Part shown: positions 15,739 to 23,772 of the stretch, piece after piece
Layout: each line of letters starts with the position of its first letter
How positions within the stretch are numbered: position 1 is the stretch's first letter
From: an uncultured Oscillibacter sp.
Lineage (GTDB): Bacteria > Bacillota > Clostridia > Oscillospirales > Oscillospiraceae
Assembly (NCBI GenBank): GCA_900544615.1
Contig: UQVS01000010.1
Location: forward strand, 1 to 64,000
DNA: 64,000 nt
Reading direction: 5' to 3'
The notes under the pieces: model-generated
The model's input: only the letters and a program-made list of their open reading frames with translations
The model's database searches: none
Told to the model about the DNA's origin: nothing
Translations under genes and position numbers: made by a program

Positions 15739-16872
15739 TTACAGCATGGGCATCCGGCGGTCATGGTGATTCCGCAGGGCCTCAGCGCAGGCGTCGATCT
15801 CCGTAAAGGTGGTCTCCGGGCCGAAGCTCAGCCGGATGACCCCGGCGGCCACCCGCTTGGGCAGCTTCAGGGCGGCCACCACCTGACTGGACTTCCCCTG
15901 ATGGCAGGCAGAACCGGCGGAGATGCAGATACCCTGACTGCCCAGATCCGTCACTACGTTCTGGCTGGGCCAGCCCGCCATGGAAACGGACAGCACATGG
16001 GGGGCTTTGCCGTCCCCGATGATTTGCAGATCCGGGATGGCGCTGAGCTTTTCCACGGCGTAGGCTTTGACCTCTGCCATGTGCCGCAGCTTGTCCTCCA
16101 GATGATCGCATCGCAGCTCCACGGCTTTGGCAAATCCGGCGATCTGGGCGGTGGCCTCCGTGCCGGAGCGCAGCCCCATCTCCTGCCCGCCGCCGGGCAG
16201 CAGGGGGCGGGGATTCCGCACCCGCGGGCCGATGTACAATGCACCGATGCCCTTGGGCGCACCGATCTTGTGGCCGGAGAGGGTGATGAAGTCCGCCCCC
16301 AGCGTTCTGGCGGAGAAGGGGATCTTCAGAAAGCCCTGCACCGCGTCGGTGTGGAGCAGCGTCTTGTCGTTGACAGCTTTCAGCCCTCTGGCAATGTCTG
16401 CAATGGGGCAGATATTGCCCAGTTCATTGTTTACCATCATGACGGACACCAGTGCTGTGTCCGGCCGCACGGCGGCGAGAACCGCTTCGGTAGAGATGTC
16501 TCCGTTCCTGTCCGGCAGAATCCGCGTGACCTCCCAGCCCTCCTGCTCCAGCTGCTGGCAGCAGTTGAGAACGGCGTGGTGTTCCACGGCGGTGGTGACG
16601 ATGTGACGGCCTGTGTGGCGGTTCTGCCAGCAGGCGGCCCGGATGGCCCAGTTGTCCCCCTCGGTGCCGCAGGAGGTGAAATACAGCTGCTTTGCCTCGC
16701 AGCCAACGGCTCCGGCAATGACGGCCCGCCATGCGTCCACCCGGCGGTGCATCTCCTGCCCCATGGGATACTGGGCGCTGGGATTGCCGAATTCCTCCGT
16801 GAGAACGGTATACATGGCGTCCGCCACCGCTTTGGAAACCGGCGTGGTGGCGGCGTGATCCAGATAAATCAT
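15739..16872 (-). CDS. Cysteine desulfurase (NifS/IscS family)
   Basis: A 377-residue PLP enzyme that removes sulfur from cysteine as a persulfide. The PLP lysine is K202 in SGHKIGAPKG, and the persulfide-forming cysteine is C323 in ISAGSACHQGK. HTDAVQG holds the conserved Asp. No iscU, mnmA or thiI lies next to it, so the sulfur acceptor is unclear. The neighbouring mtaB gene needs Fe-S clusters, but it is on the other strand. Start 16872 is chosen for GAGGAGA six bases upstream. Confidence 0.93.
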   Translation of the reverse strand: MIYLDHAATTPVSKAVADAMYTVLTEEFGNPSAQYPMGQEMHRRVDAWRAVIAGAVGCEAKQLYFTSCGTEGDNWAIRAACWQNRHTGRHIVTTAVEHHAVLNCCQQLEQEGWEVTRILPDRNGDISTEAVLAAVRPDTALVSVMMVNNELGNICPIADIARGLKAVNDKTLLHTDAVQGFLKIPFSARTLGADFITLSGHKIGAPKGIGALYIGPRVRNPRPLLPGGGQEMGLRSGTEATAQIAGFAKAVELRCDHLEDKLRHMAEVKAYAVEKLSAIPDLQIIGDGKAPHVLSVSMAGWPSQNVVTDLGSQGICISAGSACHQGKSSQVVAALKLPKRVAAGVIRLSFGPETTFTEIDACAEALRNHHDRRMPML

Positions 16873-16927
16873 AGATGTTCTCCTCATATAACAGAGTTGC
16901 GGTGATGAGAATCCCTTTCATTGGGGG

Positions 16928-16999
16928 TTGCCCAACGGAGAAAAATTCAGTATAATAAGCGCATCTGCTTATTATATAAAGTTTTTTGAAAAAGCGCAA
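16928..16999. promoter_or_regulatory. Face-to-face promoters with a shared 10-bp palindrome
   Basis: The forward promoter is TTGCCC (16928-16933), 17 bp, TATAAT (16951-16956). The reverse promoter, read on the minus strand, is TTGCGC (16999-16994), 17 bp, TATAAT (16976-16971). The two -10 boxes are the outer ends of a perfect inverted repeat, TATAATAAGC / GCTTATTATA (16951-16960 and 16967-16976, 6-base spacer). Predicted starts are one or two bases apart near 16963, so each transcript runs through the other promoter. Confidence 0.65.
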
Positions 17000-17065
17000 G
17001 AAGAAACCCTGTTTTCTCTAAAACCGCTGCTGAAAATGAAAGACCAAAGGGGGGAGAATTGCCCG

Positions 17066-17590
17066 ATGAAGAAGTGTACCGTATGGATCATAACCCTGCT
17101 CTGCCTGCTGTCCCTGATGGGATGCGGGGCGGAGACTGCACCCGCCGCACCTGACCCCTCTGCTTCTTCCGCAGACGGGACGGAGAGCCTCCCCTTTCAG
17201 GAGGGGCAGCTGTACGCCGCGGCCTATTTGGGCTATGGCGGGATGGAGGATCTGTCCTACTACACGCAGACCTGTCTGAACGGTGCAGAGCCGCCGGTAT
17301 TCTATCTCTCCGCAGGCGAGTATTACCTGATCGTTCCCCGGTATGCGGACGCGACCCTGCGGCTGTACCGAAGCGACATCGAGACCGGGGACAGGGAATT
17401 GGTCTGGGAGGATCCCGGCTGCCGCCCCTTCATCATCCAGTGCAACGTCAGCGATATTTTTGCCGATGCGGTGATCTCCCTGACCCACGGGGAGGAGACG
17501 GCGGAGTTTTCGCCCTGTATTTCCCTGAAGGACGGTAGCGTTCAGGTGGGAGAGCGGGGGCTGAATATCACGAAACAGGAGCGCGGCTGA
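17066..17590 (+). CDS. Small lipoprotein of unknown function
   Basis: A 174-residue exported lipoprotein. The signal peptide has lipobox LMGC (Cys 20), followed by a Pro/Ala/Ser-rich linker and a domain of about 130 residues (QLYAAAYLGYGGMEDLSYY ... LSAGEYYLIVPRYADATLRLYR) that looks like a beta-rich extracellular domain. I do not recognise the family. ATG 17066 is chosen because GGGGGGAG precedes it and the signal peptide starts there. Confidence 0.75.
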   Translation: MKKCTVWIITLLCLLSLMGCGAETAPAAPDPSASSADGTESLPFQEGQLYAAAYLGYGGMEDLSYYTQTCLNGAEPPVFYLSAGEYYLIVPRYADATLRLYRSDIETGDRELVWEDPGCRPFIIQCNVSDIFADAVISLTHGEETAEFSPCISLKDGSVQVGERGLNITKQERG

Positions 17591-17622
17591 CGCGCTGCAA
17601 GGAAAGGAACCGAAACAAGACT

Positions 17623-18918
17623 ATGAAAGTCGCCATTTATACCCTTGGCTGCAAGGTGAATCAATATGAAACGCAGGCTATGGAGCAGACCCTCCGGGCA
17701 AAAGGCCATCAGGTGGTGGACTTTTCCGATGAGGCGGACGCCTATGTGGTGAACACCTGCTCCGTTACTGCGGTCAGCGACCAGAAGTCCCGGCAGGCGA
17801 TCCACCGGGTACAGAAGCAGCACCCGGCGGCGGTGGTGGCGGTGTGCGGCTGCTACCCCCAGACCCATGCCGAGGATGTGCGGAAGCTGGGGGTGGATCT
17901 CATTGCCGGTACCGGCGACCGGGAGGGCTTTATCACCATGCTGGAGGAAGCTGCCGCAGGCAAAAAGAATCTGGAAGCCATTGACAGATCCTTTGAGCGC
18001 CGTACCTTTGAGGTGCTGCCTGCCGGGGGGATGGAGGGCCGCACCCGCGCCATGCTGAAAATCGAGGACGGCTGCGTGAACTTCTGCACCTACTGCATCA
18101 TTCCCTACGCACGGGGACCGGTGCGCTCTCTGCCGATGGAACAGGCCGTGGAACAGACGGCGCAGCTGGCGGCGGAGGGATACCGGGAGATCGTACTGAC
18201 AGGGATCGAAATTTCCTCGTGGGGACATGATCTGAAAAACGGCAGAACCCTCATCGACCTGCTGGAAGCCCTGTCTGCCGCCGCGCCGCAGGTACGGCTC
18301 AGACTGGGCAGCCTGGAGCCTCGCACCATTACGGAGGACTTCTGCCGCCGGGCTGCGGCACTGCCCAACCTCTGTCCCCAGTTCCACCTGTCCATGCAGA
18401 GCGGGTGCGACGCCACCCTGAAGCGCATGAACAGAAAGTATGATACCGCCCGGTATCTGGAATCCGTGGAGCTGCTGAAGCGCTGGTTTGACCGGCCGGC
18501 CGTCACCACGGATCTCATCACCGGCTTCCCGGAGGAGACGGAGGAGGAGTTCAGCCAGACGCTGGACTTCATCCGCAGGTGCGGATTTGCTCAGATGCAT
18601 ATTTTCCCCTACTCCATCCGCCCCGGTACGCCGGCGGCAAATATGCGTCAGATCCCCAAAGCCGTCAAGGAGGAGCGGGCCCACCGGGCTGCCGCCGCGG
18701 CGGAGGAGATGCACCGGGCCTATCTGGCGGGCTGCGTGGGACAGATCTATCCGGTTCTGTTTGAGCAGCCGAAAAACGGAAAATTCTCCGGCCATGCCCC
18801 CAACTATATGGAGGTGCTGGCGGATGGGGAACAGCTCCACAATCAGATCCGCAATGTGAAGATCACTGCGGTAGAGGGCGAAGCACTGTTGAGTGAGATA
18901 CAGGAGGAGCCGGTATGA
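17623..18918 (+). CDS. mtaB: tRNA (t6A37-C2)-methylthiotransferase MtaB
   Basis: A 431-residue radical SAM methylthiotransferase that converts t6A37 to ms2t6A37 in tRNAs. The N-terminal UPF0004 domain begins TLGCKVNQYE with its cluster cysteines (NTCSVT, VCGCYPQ). The radical SAM cluster is CVNFCTYCIIPYARG, and a C-terminal TRAM-like region follows. The N-terminus VAIYTLGCKVNQYETQ distinguishes MtaB from MiaB and RimO. The same window holds tcdA, which further modifies t6A, so two t6A-derivative pathways are encoded. It overlaps the next gene by four bases. Confidence 0.95.
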   Translation: MKVAIYTLGCKVNQYETQAMEQTLRAKGHQVVDFSDEADAYVVNTCSVTAVSDQKSRQAIHRVQKQHPAAVVAVCGCYPQTHAEDVRKLGVDLIAGTGDREGFITMLEEAAAGKKNLEAIDRSFERRTFEVLPAGGMEGRTRAMLKIEDGCVNFCTYCIIPYARGPVRSLPMEQAVEQTAQLAAEGYREIVLTGIEISSWGHDLKNGRTLIDLLEALSAAAPQVRLRLGSLEPRTITEDFCRRAAALPNLCPQFHLSMQSGCDATLKRMNRKYDTARYLESVELLKRWFDRPAVTTDLITGFPEETEEEFSQTLDFIRRCGFAQMHIFPYSIRPGTPAANMRQIPKAVKEERAHRAAAAAEEMHRAYLAGCVGQIYPVLFEQPKNGKFSGHAPNYMEVLADGEQLHNQIRNVKITAVEGEALLSEIQEEPV

Positions 18919-19487
18919 AGAGCCACTTTTTTGCGTATATCTCCCGGATGCGGTTTATCCAGCGGTGGGCGCTGATGCGGAACACCGCCCCGGAAAACGT
19001 GCAGGAGCACAGCCATCAGGTGGCGGTGCTGGCGCACGCGCTGGCGGTCATCCGCAATGAGCGGTTCGGCGGCAGGGTGGATGCCGGAGCCGTGGCGGCG
19101 GCGGCGCTGTACCACGACGCCAGCGAGATCCTGACCGGCGATATGCCTACCCCCATCAAGTATGATAATCCCGCCATCCGCAAGGCGTACAAGGACGTGG
19201 AGGCCGTGGCGGAGGAGAAGCTGCTGCATATGCTGCCGCAGGAATTCCGGCCGGTGTACGCCCTGATCCTGCACCCGGATGCGGAGACAGAGCAGCTGGT
19301 GAAGGCGGCGGATAAGCTGTCCGCCTATATCAAGTGTGTGGAGGAACTGAAGGCCGGCAATAACGAGTTCCGGGAGGCTGCCGCACAGACCCGGACGGCG
19401 CTGGAGGACTATGGTCTGCCGGAGGCGGCGTATTTTCTGGAGACGTTCCTGCCCAGCTTTTCCCTGACGCTGGATGAACTGAAATAG
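18915..19487 (+). CDS. yfbR: HD-domain phosphohydrolase, YfbR-like 5'-deoxynucleotidase
   Basis: A 190-residue HD-superfamily protein. Metal ligands are seen in VQEHSHQVAVLAH, in LYHDASEILTGDMPTPIKY and in the distal ADKLSAYIKCVEEL. These are the YfbR signatures; YfbR removes phosphate from deoxynucleoside 5'-monophosphates. It is translationally coupled to mtaB (ATGA overlap). Confidence 0.9.
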   Translation: MKSHFFAYISRMRFIQRWALMRNTAPENVQEHSHQVAVLAHALAVIRNERFGGRVDAGAVAAAALYHDASEILTGDMPTPIKYDNPAIRKAYKDVEAVAEEKLLHMLPQEFRPVYALILHPDAETEQLVKAADKLSAYIKCVEELKAGNNEFREAAAQTRTALEDYGLPEAAYFLETFLPSFSLTLDELK

Positions 19488-19503
19488 GACGGGAGAACCG
19501 GAT

Positions 19504-20400
19504 ATGGATATCAAACAGCTGAATTATTTTATGGCCGTGGCACAGGCGGGCAGCTTTTCCAAGGCGGCGGAGAATCTGACGGTTTCTCAGCCTACGCTGT
19601 CTGTGGCGGTGAAAAAGCTGGAAGAGGAGCTGGGCGTCCGGCTGTTCTATTCCTTCAACCGGGAACAGCGGCTGACAGACGAGGGGCTGCGGCTGATGAA
19701 CGGCGCACGGCGGCTGATGGATGTTTACCAGCAGACCGTGGAGGATGTCCGGGTCATGGATCACAATACGGAAGGCTCCTTTATGCTGGGGCTGTCCCCC
19801 TTATTCGGCGCCTGCTTCTTCGGGGATCTGCTGCCGGGCTTTGCCGCAGCGTATCCCAATATCCACATTGAGATCGTGGAGGACGGCGCCAACCGAATTG
19901 ACGAAAAAGTAGCGCGGGGCGAGGTGGATTTGGGGGTGTCCCTGAATACCGACCGGCTCACCGCCGCCGTGGAAAGGCGGCACTTCACCACCCAGCGGAA
20001 CGTAGCCCTGCTTCATGAGAGCCACCCTCTGGCGGAGCGGGACTCCATCACGGTGGCTGATCTGCGGGAGGAGTCCTTTGCCATCTTCAACCATAATTTC
20101 ATCCTCCACCGCCAGATTCTGGAAGCCTGCCACGCGGCGGGCTTCCGCCCCAGATTCGCCCTGCTTACCGGCCAATGGGACTTCATGGTGGAGATGGTAT
20201 CCAAAAACCATGCCGTGTCCATCCTGCCAAAGCCCGTGCTGGAAAAGCAGTCCCACCCCCATGTCAGGTGTATTCCTCTGACGGACAGCATGAAGTACTG
20301 GGACATCGTGCTGACATGGAATAAGGAAAAATATATGCCCCGCTCCTGCCGCCTGTTTCTGGACTATATCAGCCGGAACCTGCCGCCGGACGACCTTTGA
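19504..20400 (+). CDS. LysR-family transcriptional regulator
   Basis: A 298-residue LTTR. The N-terminal winged helix-turn-helix is MDIKQLNYFMAVAQAGSFSK through SQPTLSVAVKKLEEELGVRLF. A periplasmic-binding-like effector domain follows from about residue 90. It is the last gene of the mtaB transcript and is followed by a terminator. Its targets are unknown; the esterase-permease-dehydrogenase cluster immediately downstream is an obvious candidate. Confidence 0.92.
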   Translation: MDIKQLNYFMAVAQAGSFSKAAENLTVSQPTLSVAVKKLEEELGVRLFYSFNREQRLTDEGLRLMNGARRLMDVYQQTVEDVRVMDHNTEGSFMLGLSPLFGACFFGDLLPGFAAAYPNIHIEIVEDGANRIDEKVARGEVDLGVSLNTDRLTAAVERRHFTTQRNVALLHESHPLAERDSITVADLREESFAIFNHNFILHRQILEACHAAGFRPRFALLTGQWDFMVEMVSKNHAVSILPKPVLEKQSHPHVRCIPLTDSMKYWDIVLTWNKEKYMPRSCRLFLDYISRNLPPDDL

Positions 20401-20406
20401 CTTGAG

Positions 20407-20431
20407 ATCCCGCCGTATATATCGGCGGGAT
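20407..20431 (+). terminator. Terminator of the lysR gene
   Basis: ATCCCGCCG (20407-20415) and CGGCGGGAT (20423-20431) pair perfectly around 7 bases and are followed by a T-rich tail. Confidence 0.75.
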
Positions 20432-20521
20432 TATTATTTTAATTAATATATTTGCTTGTATAAAATTATAAAAATGTAACATCAAACAAAAAATGATAAT
20501 AAAATTGATAATTTATAATAA

Positions 20522-20569
20522 TTGAATTTTATAAATACGATTGATATAATTTAAACAAGTGGTGCACCA
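20522..20569 (+). promoter_or_regulatory. Promoter with downstream palindromic operator candidate
   Basis: TTGAAT (20522-20527), 17 bp, TATAAT (20545-20550) lie in a very AT-rich stretch. The 10-bp palindrome TGGTGCACCA (20560-20569) sits at about the transcription start, a position suited to a repressor. The rest of 20432-20595 holds only AT-rich sequence. Confidence 0.6.
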
Positions 20570-20595
20570 AGTGAAAAGGAGAAAGAGGATACTAT

Positions 20596-21546
20596 ATGGG
20601 AATTAACTCACAATCTCAGGCTCTGATGGACAAGATCAGGGCGAAAAAAGGAATTCCCCTTTTTTTGAATACCGTGGCCCGTGTACGGGAAGCTAATATC
20701 CGCCAATATTGTACAGACCCGCCGTTGGTTGAAATTGGAAAAACACAAGATGTCTTTGTTCCCTGCCCGTGGGGAATGCTCCGAATTAAGCTTTACTACC
20801 CTAAAGAATTCATGCAGCAGGACTGTGCATTGCTTCCTGTGGTTGTTTTTTACCACGGTGGAGGGTGGACTGTAGATACGGTTGAGACGCACGATAAGGC
20901 GGTTCATGTCATGTGTGCATCCAGCGGCTGCGTATTTGCCTCGGTTGACTACAGATTGGCTCCTGAAAACAGGTTCCCAGCCGGTATTGAGGATGCATAC
21001 ACGGGCTTACAATGGATTTATGACAATGCTGAGAAGATTGGCGTTGACCGTGAGAAAATTGCGGTTTGCGGAGATAGTTCGGGTGGAAACTTTGCAGCTG
21101 TTGTATGTCAAATGGCAAGAGACCGCGGCGGTGTTCCTATCCGCAATCAGGTTCTGATTTATCCGAATACAGATTTTGTTATGGCAGGATGGAAATCTGC
21201 GGAGACAGTCGGGAGCGGGTATTACTGCACTAAGGATGCGCTTCTTTGGTATTGGAATCATTATGTGGGAGATTCTTATGATCTGGAAAACCCATACCTG
21301 TGTCCTATGCGGGCAAAATCGTTTGCTAATCTTCCGGATGCCTACGTAGTCGTAGCCTCATATGATCCGCTTCATGATGAGGGAGAAGCATATGCAAAAG
21401 CATTAGAGGCAGCGGGAGTAAAGGTTAAATTCCGTGACTGCACGGATTTGATGCATGGATTCATTCTCTTTTGGGATGAAATTGATGAAGGGTACGATGT
21501 TCTTGTAGAAATTGGCGCGTATCTGAAAGATAATTTGAAACAGTGA
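20596..21546 (+). CDS. Alpha/beta hydrolase, hormone-sensitive-lipase (HSL) family esterase
   Basis: A 316-residue esterase. The oxyanion-hole motif is YHGGGWTV, the nucleophile motif is CGDSSGGN, the acid is in ASYDPLHDEG and the histidine is in LMHGF. It lies 41 bases upstream of a GntP-type permease and is probably cotranscribed with it. Both are clearly more AT-rich than the genes around them. Likely role (inference): hydrolysis of an ester or oligomer, for example of hydroxybutyrate, to feed the dehydrogenases downstream. Confidence 0.88.
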   Translation: MGINSQSQALMDKIRAKKGIPLFLNTVARVREANIRQYCTDPPLVEIGKTQDVFVPCPWGMLRIKLYYPKEFMQQDCALLPVVVFYHGGGWTVDTVETHDKAVHVMCASSGCVFASVDYRLAPENRFPAGIEDAYTGLQWIYDNAEKIGVDREKIAVCGDSSGGNFAAVVCQMARDRGGVPIRNQVLIYPNTDFVMAGWKSAETVGSGYYCTKDALLWYWNHYVGDSYDLENPYLCPMRAKSFANLPDAYVVVASYDPLHDEGEAYAKALEAAGVKVKFRDCTDLMHGFILFWDEIDEGYDVLVEIGAYLKDNLKQ

Positions 21547-21570
21547 TCTGAAAGATAATTTGAAACAGTG
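21521..21570 (+). repeat. 25-bp perfect tandem duplication over the esterase stop codon
   Basis: 21521-21545 and 21546-21570 are identical, beginning ATCTGAAAGATAATTTG. The first copy encodes the esterase C-terminus and the first two bases of its TGA stop. The second copy is out of frame and lies between the stop and the permease ribosome binding site. Confidence 0.95.
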
Positions 21571-21586
21571 AAAAAGGAGATGGCTT

Positions 21587-22900
21587 ATGATAGGCATTAT
21601 TGGTATAGTACTTGCTATTATTTTCCTGATGGTCGGTTCTTATAAAGGGCTGTCCGCACTGCCGCTGACTTTACTGGCCTCTTTGATTGTGATTGTGACC
21701 AATGTAATGAATCTCTGGGAGTCACTGGCCACACTGTATATGAATGGTTATGTGGGAACATACCTGAACTATTTCTTGATTTTCTGCTGCTCCAGCCTTT
21801 ACGCTCACGTTATGACAGAATCTGGCAGTACGTTGTCTATTGCTTATCAGCTCCTTGGCTGGTTTGGCAAAAAGCGCGTGATTCTGGCGTCCATTATCAT
21901 CGTAGCTATTTTGACCTATGGCGGTGTGAGTTTGTTTGTGGTCATGTTTGCTGTCGGCCCAATTCTTTATACCATGTTTCAGGAGGCCGATTTGCCGCGA
22001 CACCTGATTGCGGCGGTGCTGTTTGCCGGTTCCTGCACCTTTACCATGACCTGCTTGCCCGGCAGCCCGCAGTTGACAAATATTATTCCCTCTCAGTATC
22101 TGGGTACTCCTCTGACGGCTGCTCCTGTGTTTGGCTGCATTGCAGCAGTGGCACTGTTTTTGATGGATTATGCATATTGCGAATACTGCGCGAGAAAAGC
22201 GCGGAAGAATGGGGAACATTGGTCTTTTCAGAAAAATTTTGACGCCTCTAAATATCAAACCGGTGACCGCTCTACTTTGCCTGGGGCATTTCAGGCATTC
22301 CTACCGATGGTTGTCCTGATTCTGTTTATCTTTATTGGCGGCAAATTTATCAGCAATTCTGCAATGCTTTCCGTCAGCGCTATGCTGCTGGGTACAATTA
22401 GCTGCTATCTGTTGAACCTGAAGCGGTTCATGAATATGGATATCCGCAAAATCCTTGCAAGCCTGAACAACGGTATTACCTCTATCGGAAGCCTTGCTGC
22501 TGTCTGTGGCTTTGGCGCGGTTGTACAGGGTTCGGCAGCATATGGCCGCATTGTAGAAAATGTTACTTCTTGGCAGATGAGTCCGTATATGCTTGCAGTT
22601 GTATCTACGGCAGTGTTGGCTGCAGTGGCAGGCTCCTCCTCCGGCGGCGCACGGCTTATGCTCTCCAGTATGTCGGAGTATTTCCTCTCTACTGGTGCGG
22701 ATATGCAGATTATGCATCGTCTGATCTCCATTGCGGCAGGAAGTCTGGACTCTATGCCGCATGCAACAGGAATTTTCCTGTTCAACGATTATCTGGGGAC
22801 TACTCACAAGGAAATCTATTGGCACTGCTTCTGGACAGCATTGGTACCTCCTGCTATTATCGCACTGGTCGGTGCTACGATTTTTACGGTGATTGCCTAA
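21587..22900 (+). CDS. GntP-family permease (hydroxy-acid/gluconate-type symporter)
   Basis: A 437-residue membrane protein with about 12 hydrophobic segments. Its GntP-type features include TYGGVSLFVVMFAVGPI, CLPGSPQLTNIIP, and near the end GSLDSMPHATGIFLFNDYLG, followed by HKEIYWHCFWTALV. GntP members transport gluconate, D-serine or D-beta-hydroxybutyrate. The neighbouring hydroxybutyrate-type dehydrogenase favours a hydroxy acid here. AAGGAG lies eight bases before ATG 21587. Confidence 0.85.
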   Translation: MIGIIGIVLAIIFLMVGSYKGLSALPLTLLASLIVIVTNVMNLWESLATLYMNGYVGTYLNYFLIFCCSSLYAHVMTESGSTLSIAYQLLGWFGKKRVILASIIIVAILTYGGVSLFVVMFAVGPILYTMFQEADLPRHLIAAVLFAGSCTFTMTCLPGSPQLTNIIPSQYLGTPLTAAPVFGCIAAVALFLMDYAYCEYCARKARKNGEHWSFQKNFDASKYQTGDRSTLPGAFQAFLPMVVLILFIFIGGKFISNSAMLSVSAMLLGTISCYLLNLKRFMNMDIRKILASLNNGITSIGSLAAVCGFGAVVQGSAAYGRIVENVTSWQMSPYMLAVVSTAVLAAVAGSSSGGARLMLSSMSEYFLSTGADMQIMHRLISIAAGSLDSMPHATGIFLFNDYLGTTHKEIYWHCFWTALVPPAIIALVGATIFTVIA

Positions 22901-22930
22901 ATACATTTGAAGTAAATTGTGCTATATTAC

Positions 22931-22963
22931 ATTTAAGTGTGCTACAGGATAGTCCACTTAAAT
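22931..22963 (+). promoter_or_regulatory. Inverted repeat ahead of the SDR gene
   Basis: ATTTAAGTG (22931-22939) and CACTTAAAT (22955-22963) pair perfectly around 15 bases. There is no T tract, so a regulator site or a weak processing hairpin is more likely than a terminator. Confidence 0.4.
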
Positions 22964-22982
22964 ACCAAAAGAAGGAGAGATT

Positions 22983-23753
22983 ATGGTGAAAACTGCACTG
23001 ATTACCGGCGGCGCTTCCGGCATTGGAAAAGCCTGCGTGGAGAAAATGGCACGGGAGGGCTACGGCGTTGTCATTGCCGATGTAAACCTGGCCGGGGCGG
23101 AAGCTCTGGCGGCACAGCTGACGGCAGAGGGACTGTCTGCCATGGCTGTTCACATGGATGTGGGCAGCGAGGAAGAAGTGGAGGCCGGCTTTGATAAAAT
23201 GATGGAAACTTACGGCTCCTGCGATCTGGTGATGTCCAACGCAGGCGTTCAGATCGTCCATCCCTTTGACGAGTATCCCTTCTCCGACTGGAAGAAAATG
23301 ATGTCCATTCACGCCGACGGCGCGTTTCTGGTGTCCCGCGCGGCCTTCCGCCGCATGAAGGCCAGCGGCAAGGGCGGCCGGATTGTGTTCACCGGCTCTG
23401 TCCAGTCCTTTGTTGGCTCCAAGCTGAAAGAACCCTACAACTTCGCCAAGCACGGCGTGGCAGGTCTGGCCAAGGCCATCGCGCGGGAGGGCGCTGAATA
23501 CGGCATCTACACCTATACCATCTGCCCCAGCTACATCAAAACGCCGCTGGTGGAAAAGCAGATCCCCGAACAGGCGCGGGATCTGGGTATCACGGAGGAA
23601 GAAGTGGTGAAGAACATCATGCTGCGGGATACCGTGGACGGCGTGTTCACCACCGTGGAGGACGTGGCCAACACCCTGTTCTTCCTCTCCAACGATCAGG
23701 GCGCCCTCACCGGCCAGTCCCTGCGGCTGACTCACGGCTGGGCCATGATGTAA
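22983..23753 (+). CDS. 3-hydroxybutyrate dehydrogenase-like short-chain dehydrogenase
   Basis: A 256-residue SDR. The cofactor motif is TGGASGIGKA, NAG is in VMSNAGVQI, the catalytic Ser is in TGSVQS and the YxxxK motif is YNFAKHG. The blocks SNAGVQIVHPFDEYPFSDWK, TPLVEKQIPEQARDLG and NIMLRDTVDG are those of D-3-hydroxybutyrate dehydrogenases, which interconvert 3-hydroxybutyrate and acetoacetate with NAD. GC content returns to the window norm from here on. It is followed after 19 bases by the next dehydrogenase, so the two form an operon. Confidence 0.85.
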   Translation: MVKTALITGGASGIGKACVEKMAREGYGVVIADVNLAGAEALAAQLTAEGLSAMAVHMDVGSEEEVEAGFDKMMETYGSCDLVMSNAGVQIVHPFDEYPFSDWKKMMSIHADGAFLVSRAAFRRMKASGKGGRIVFTGSVQSFVGSKLKEPYNFAKHGVAGLAKAIAREGAEYGIYTYTICPSYIKTPLVEKQIPEQARDLGITEEEVVKNIMLRDTVDGVFTTVEDVANTLFFLSNDQGALTGQSLRLTHGWAMM

Positions 23754-23772
23754 TTTGCGGGAGGAGACGGTT

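Noticed and set aside
18915..19487. HD protein as a (p)ppGpp hydrolase or YqeK-type Ap4A hydrolase
   Set aside because: The HDASEILTGDMPTPIK block and length fit YfbR-type 5'-deoxynucleotidases better.
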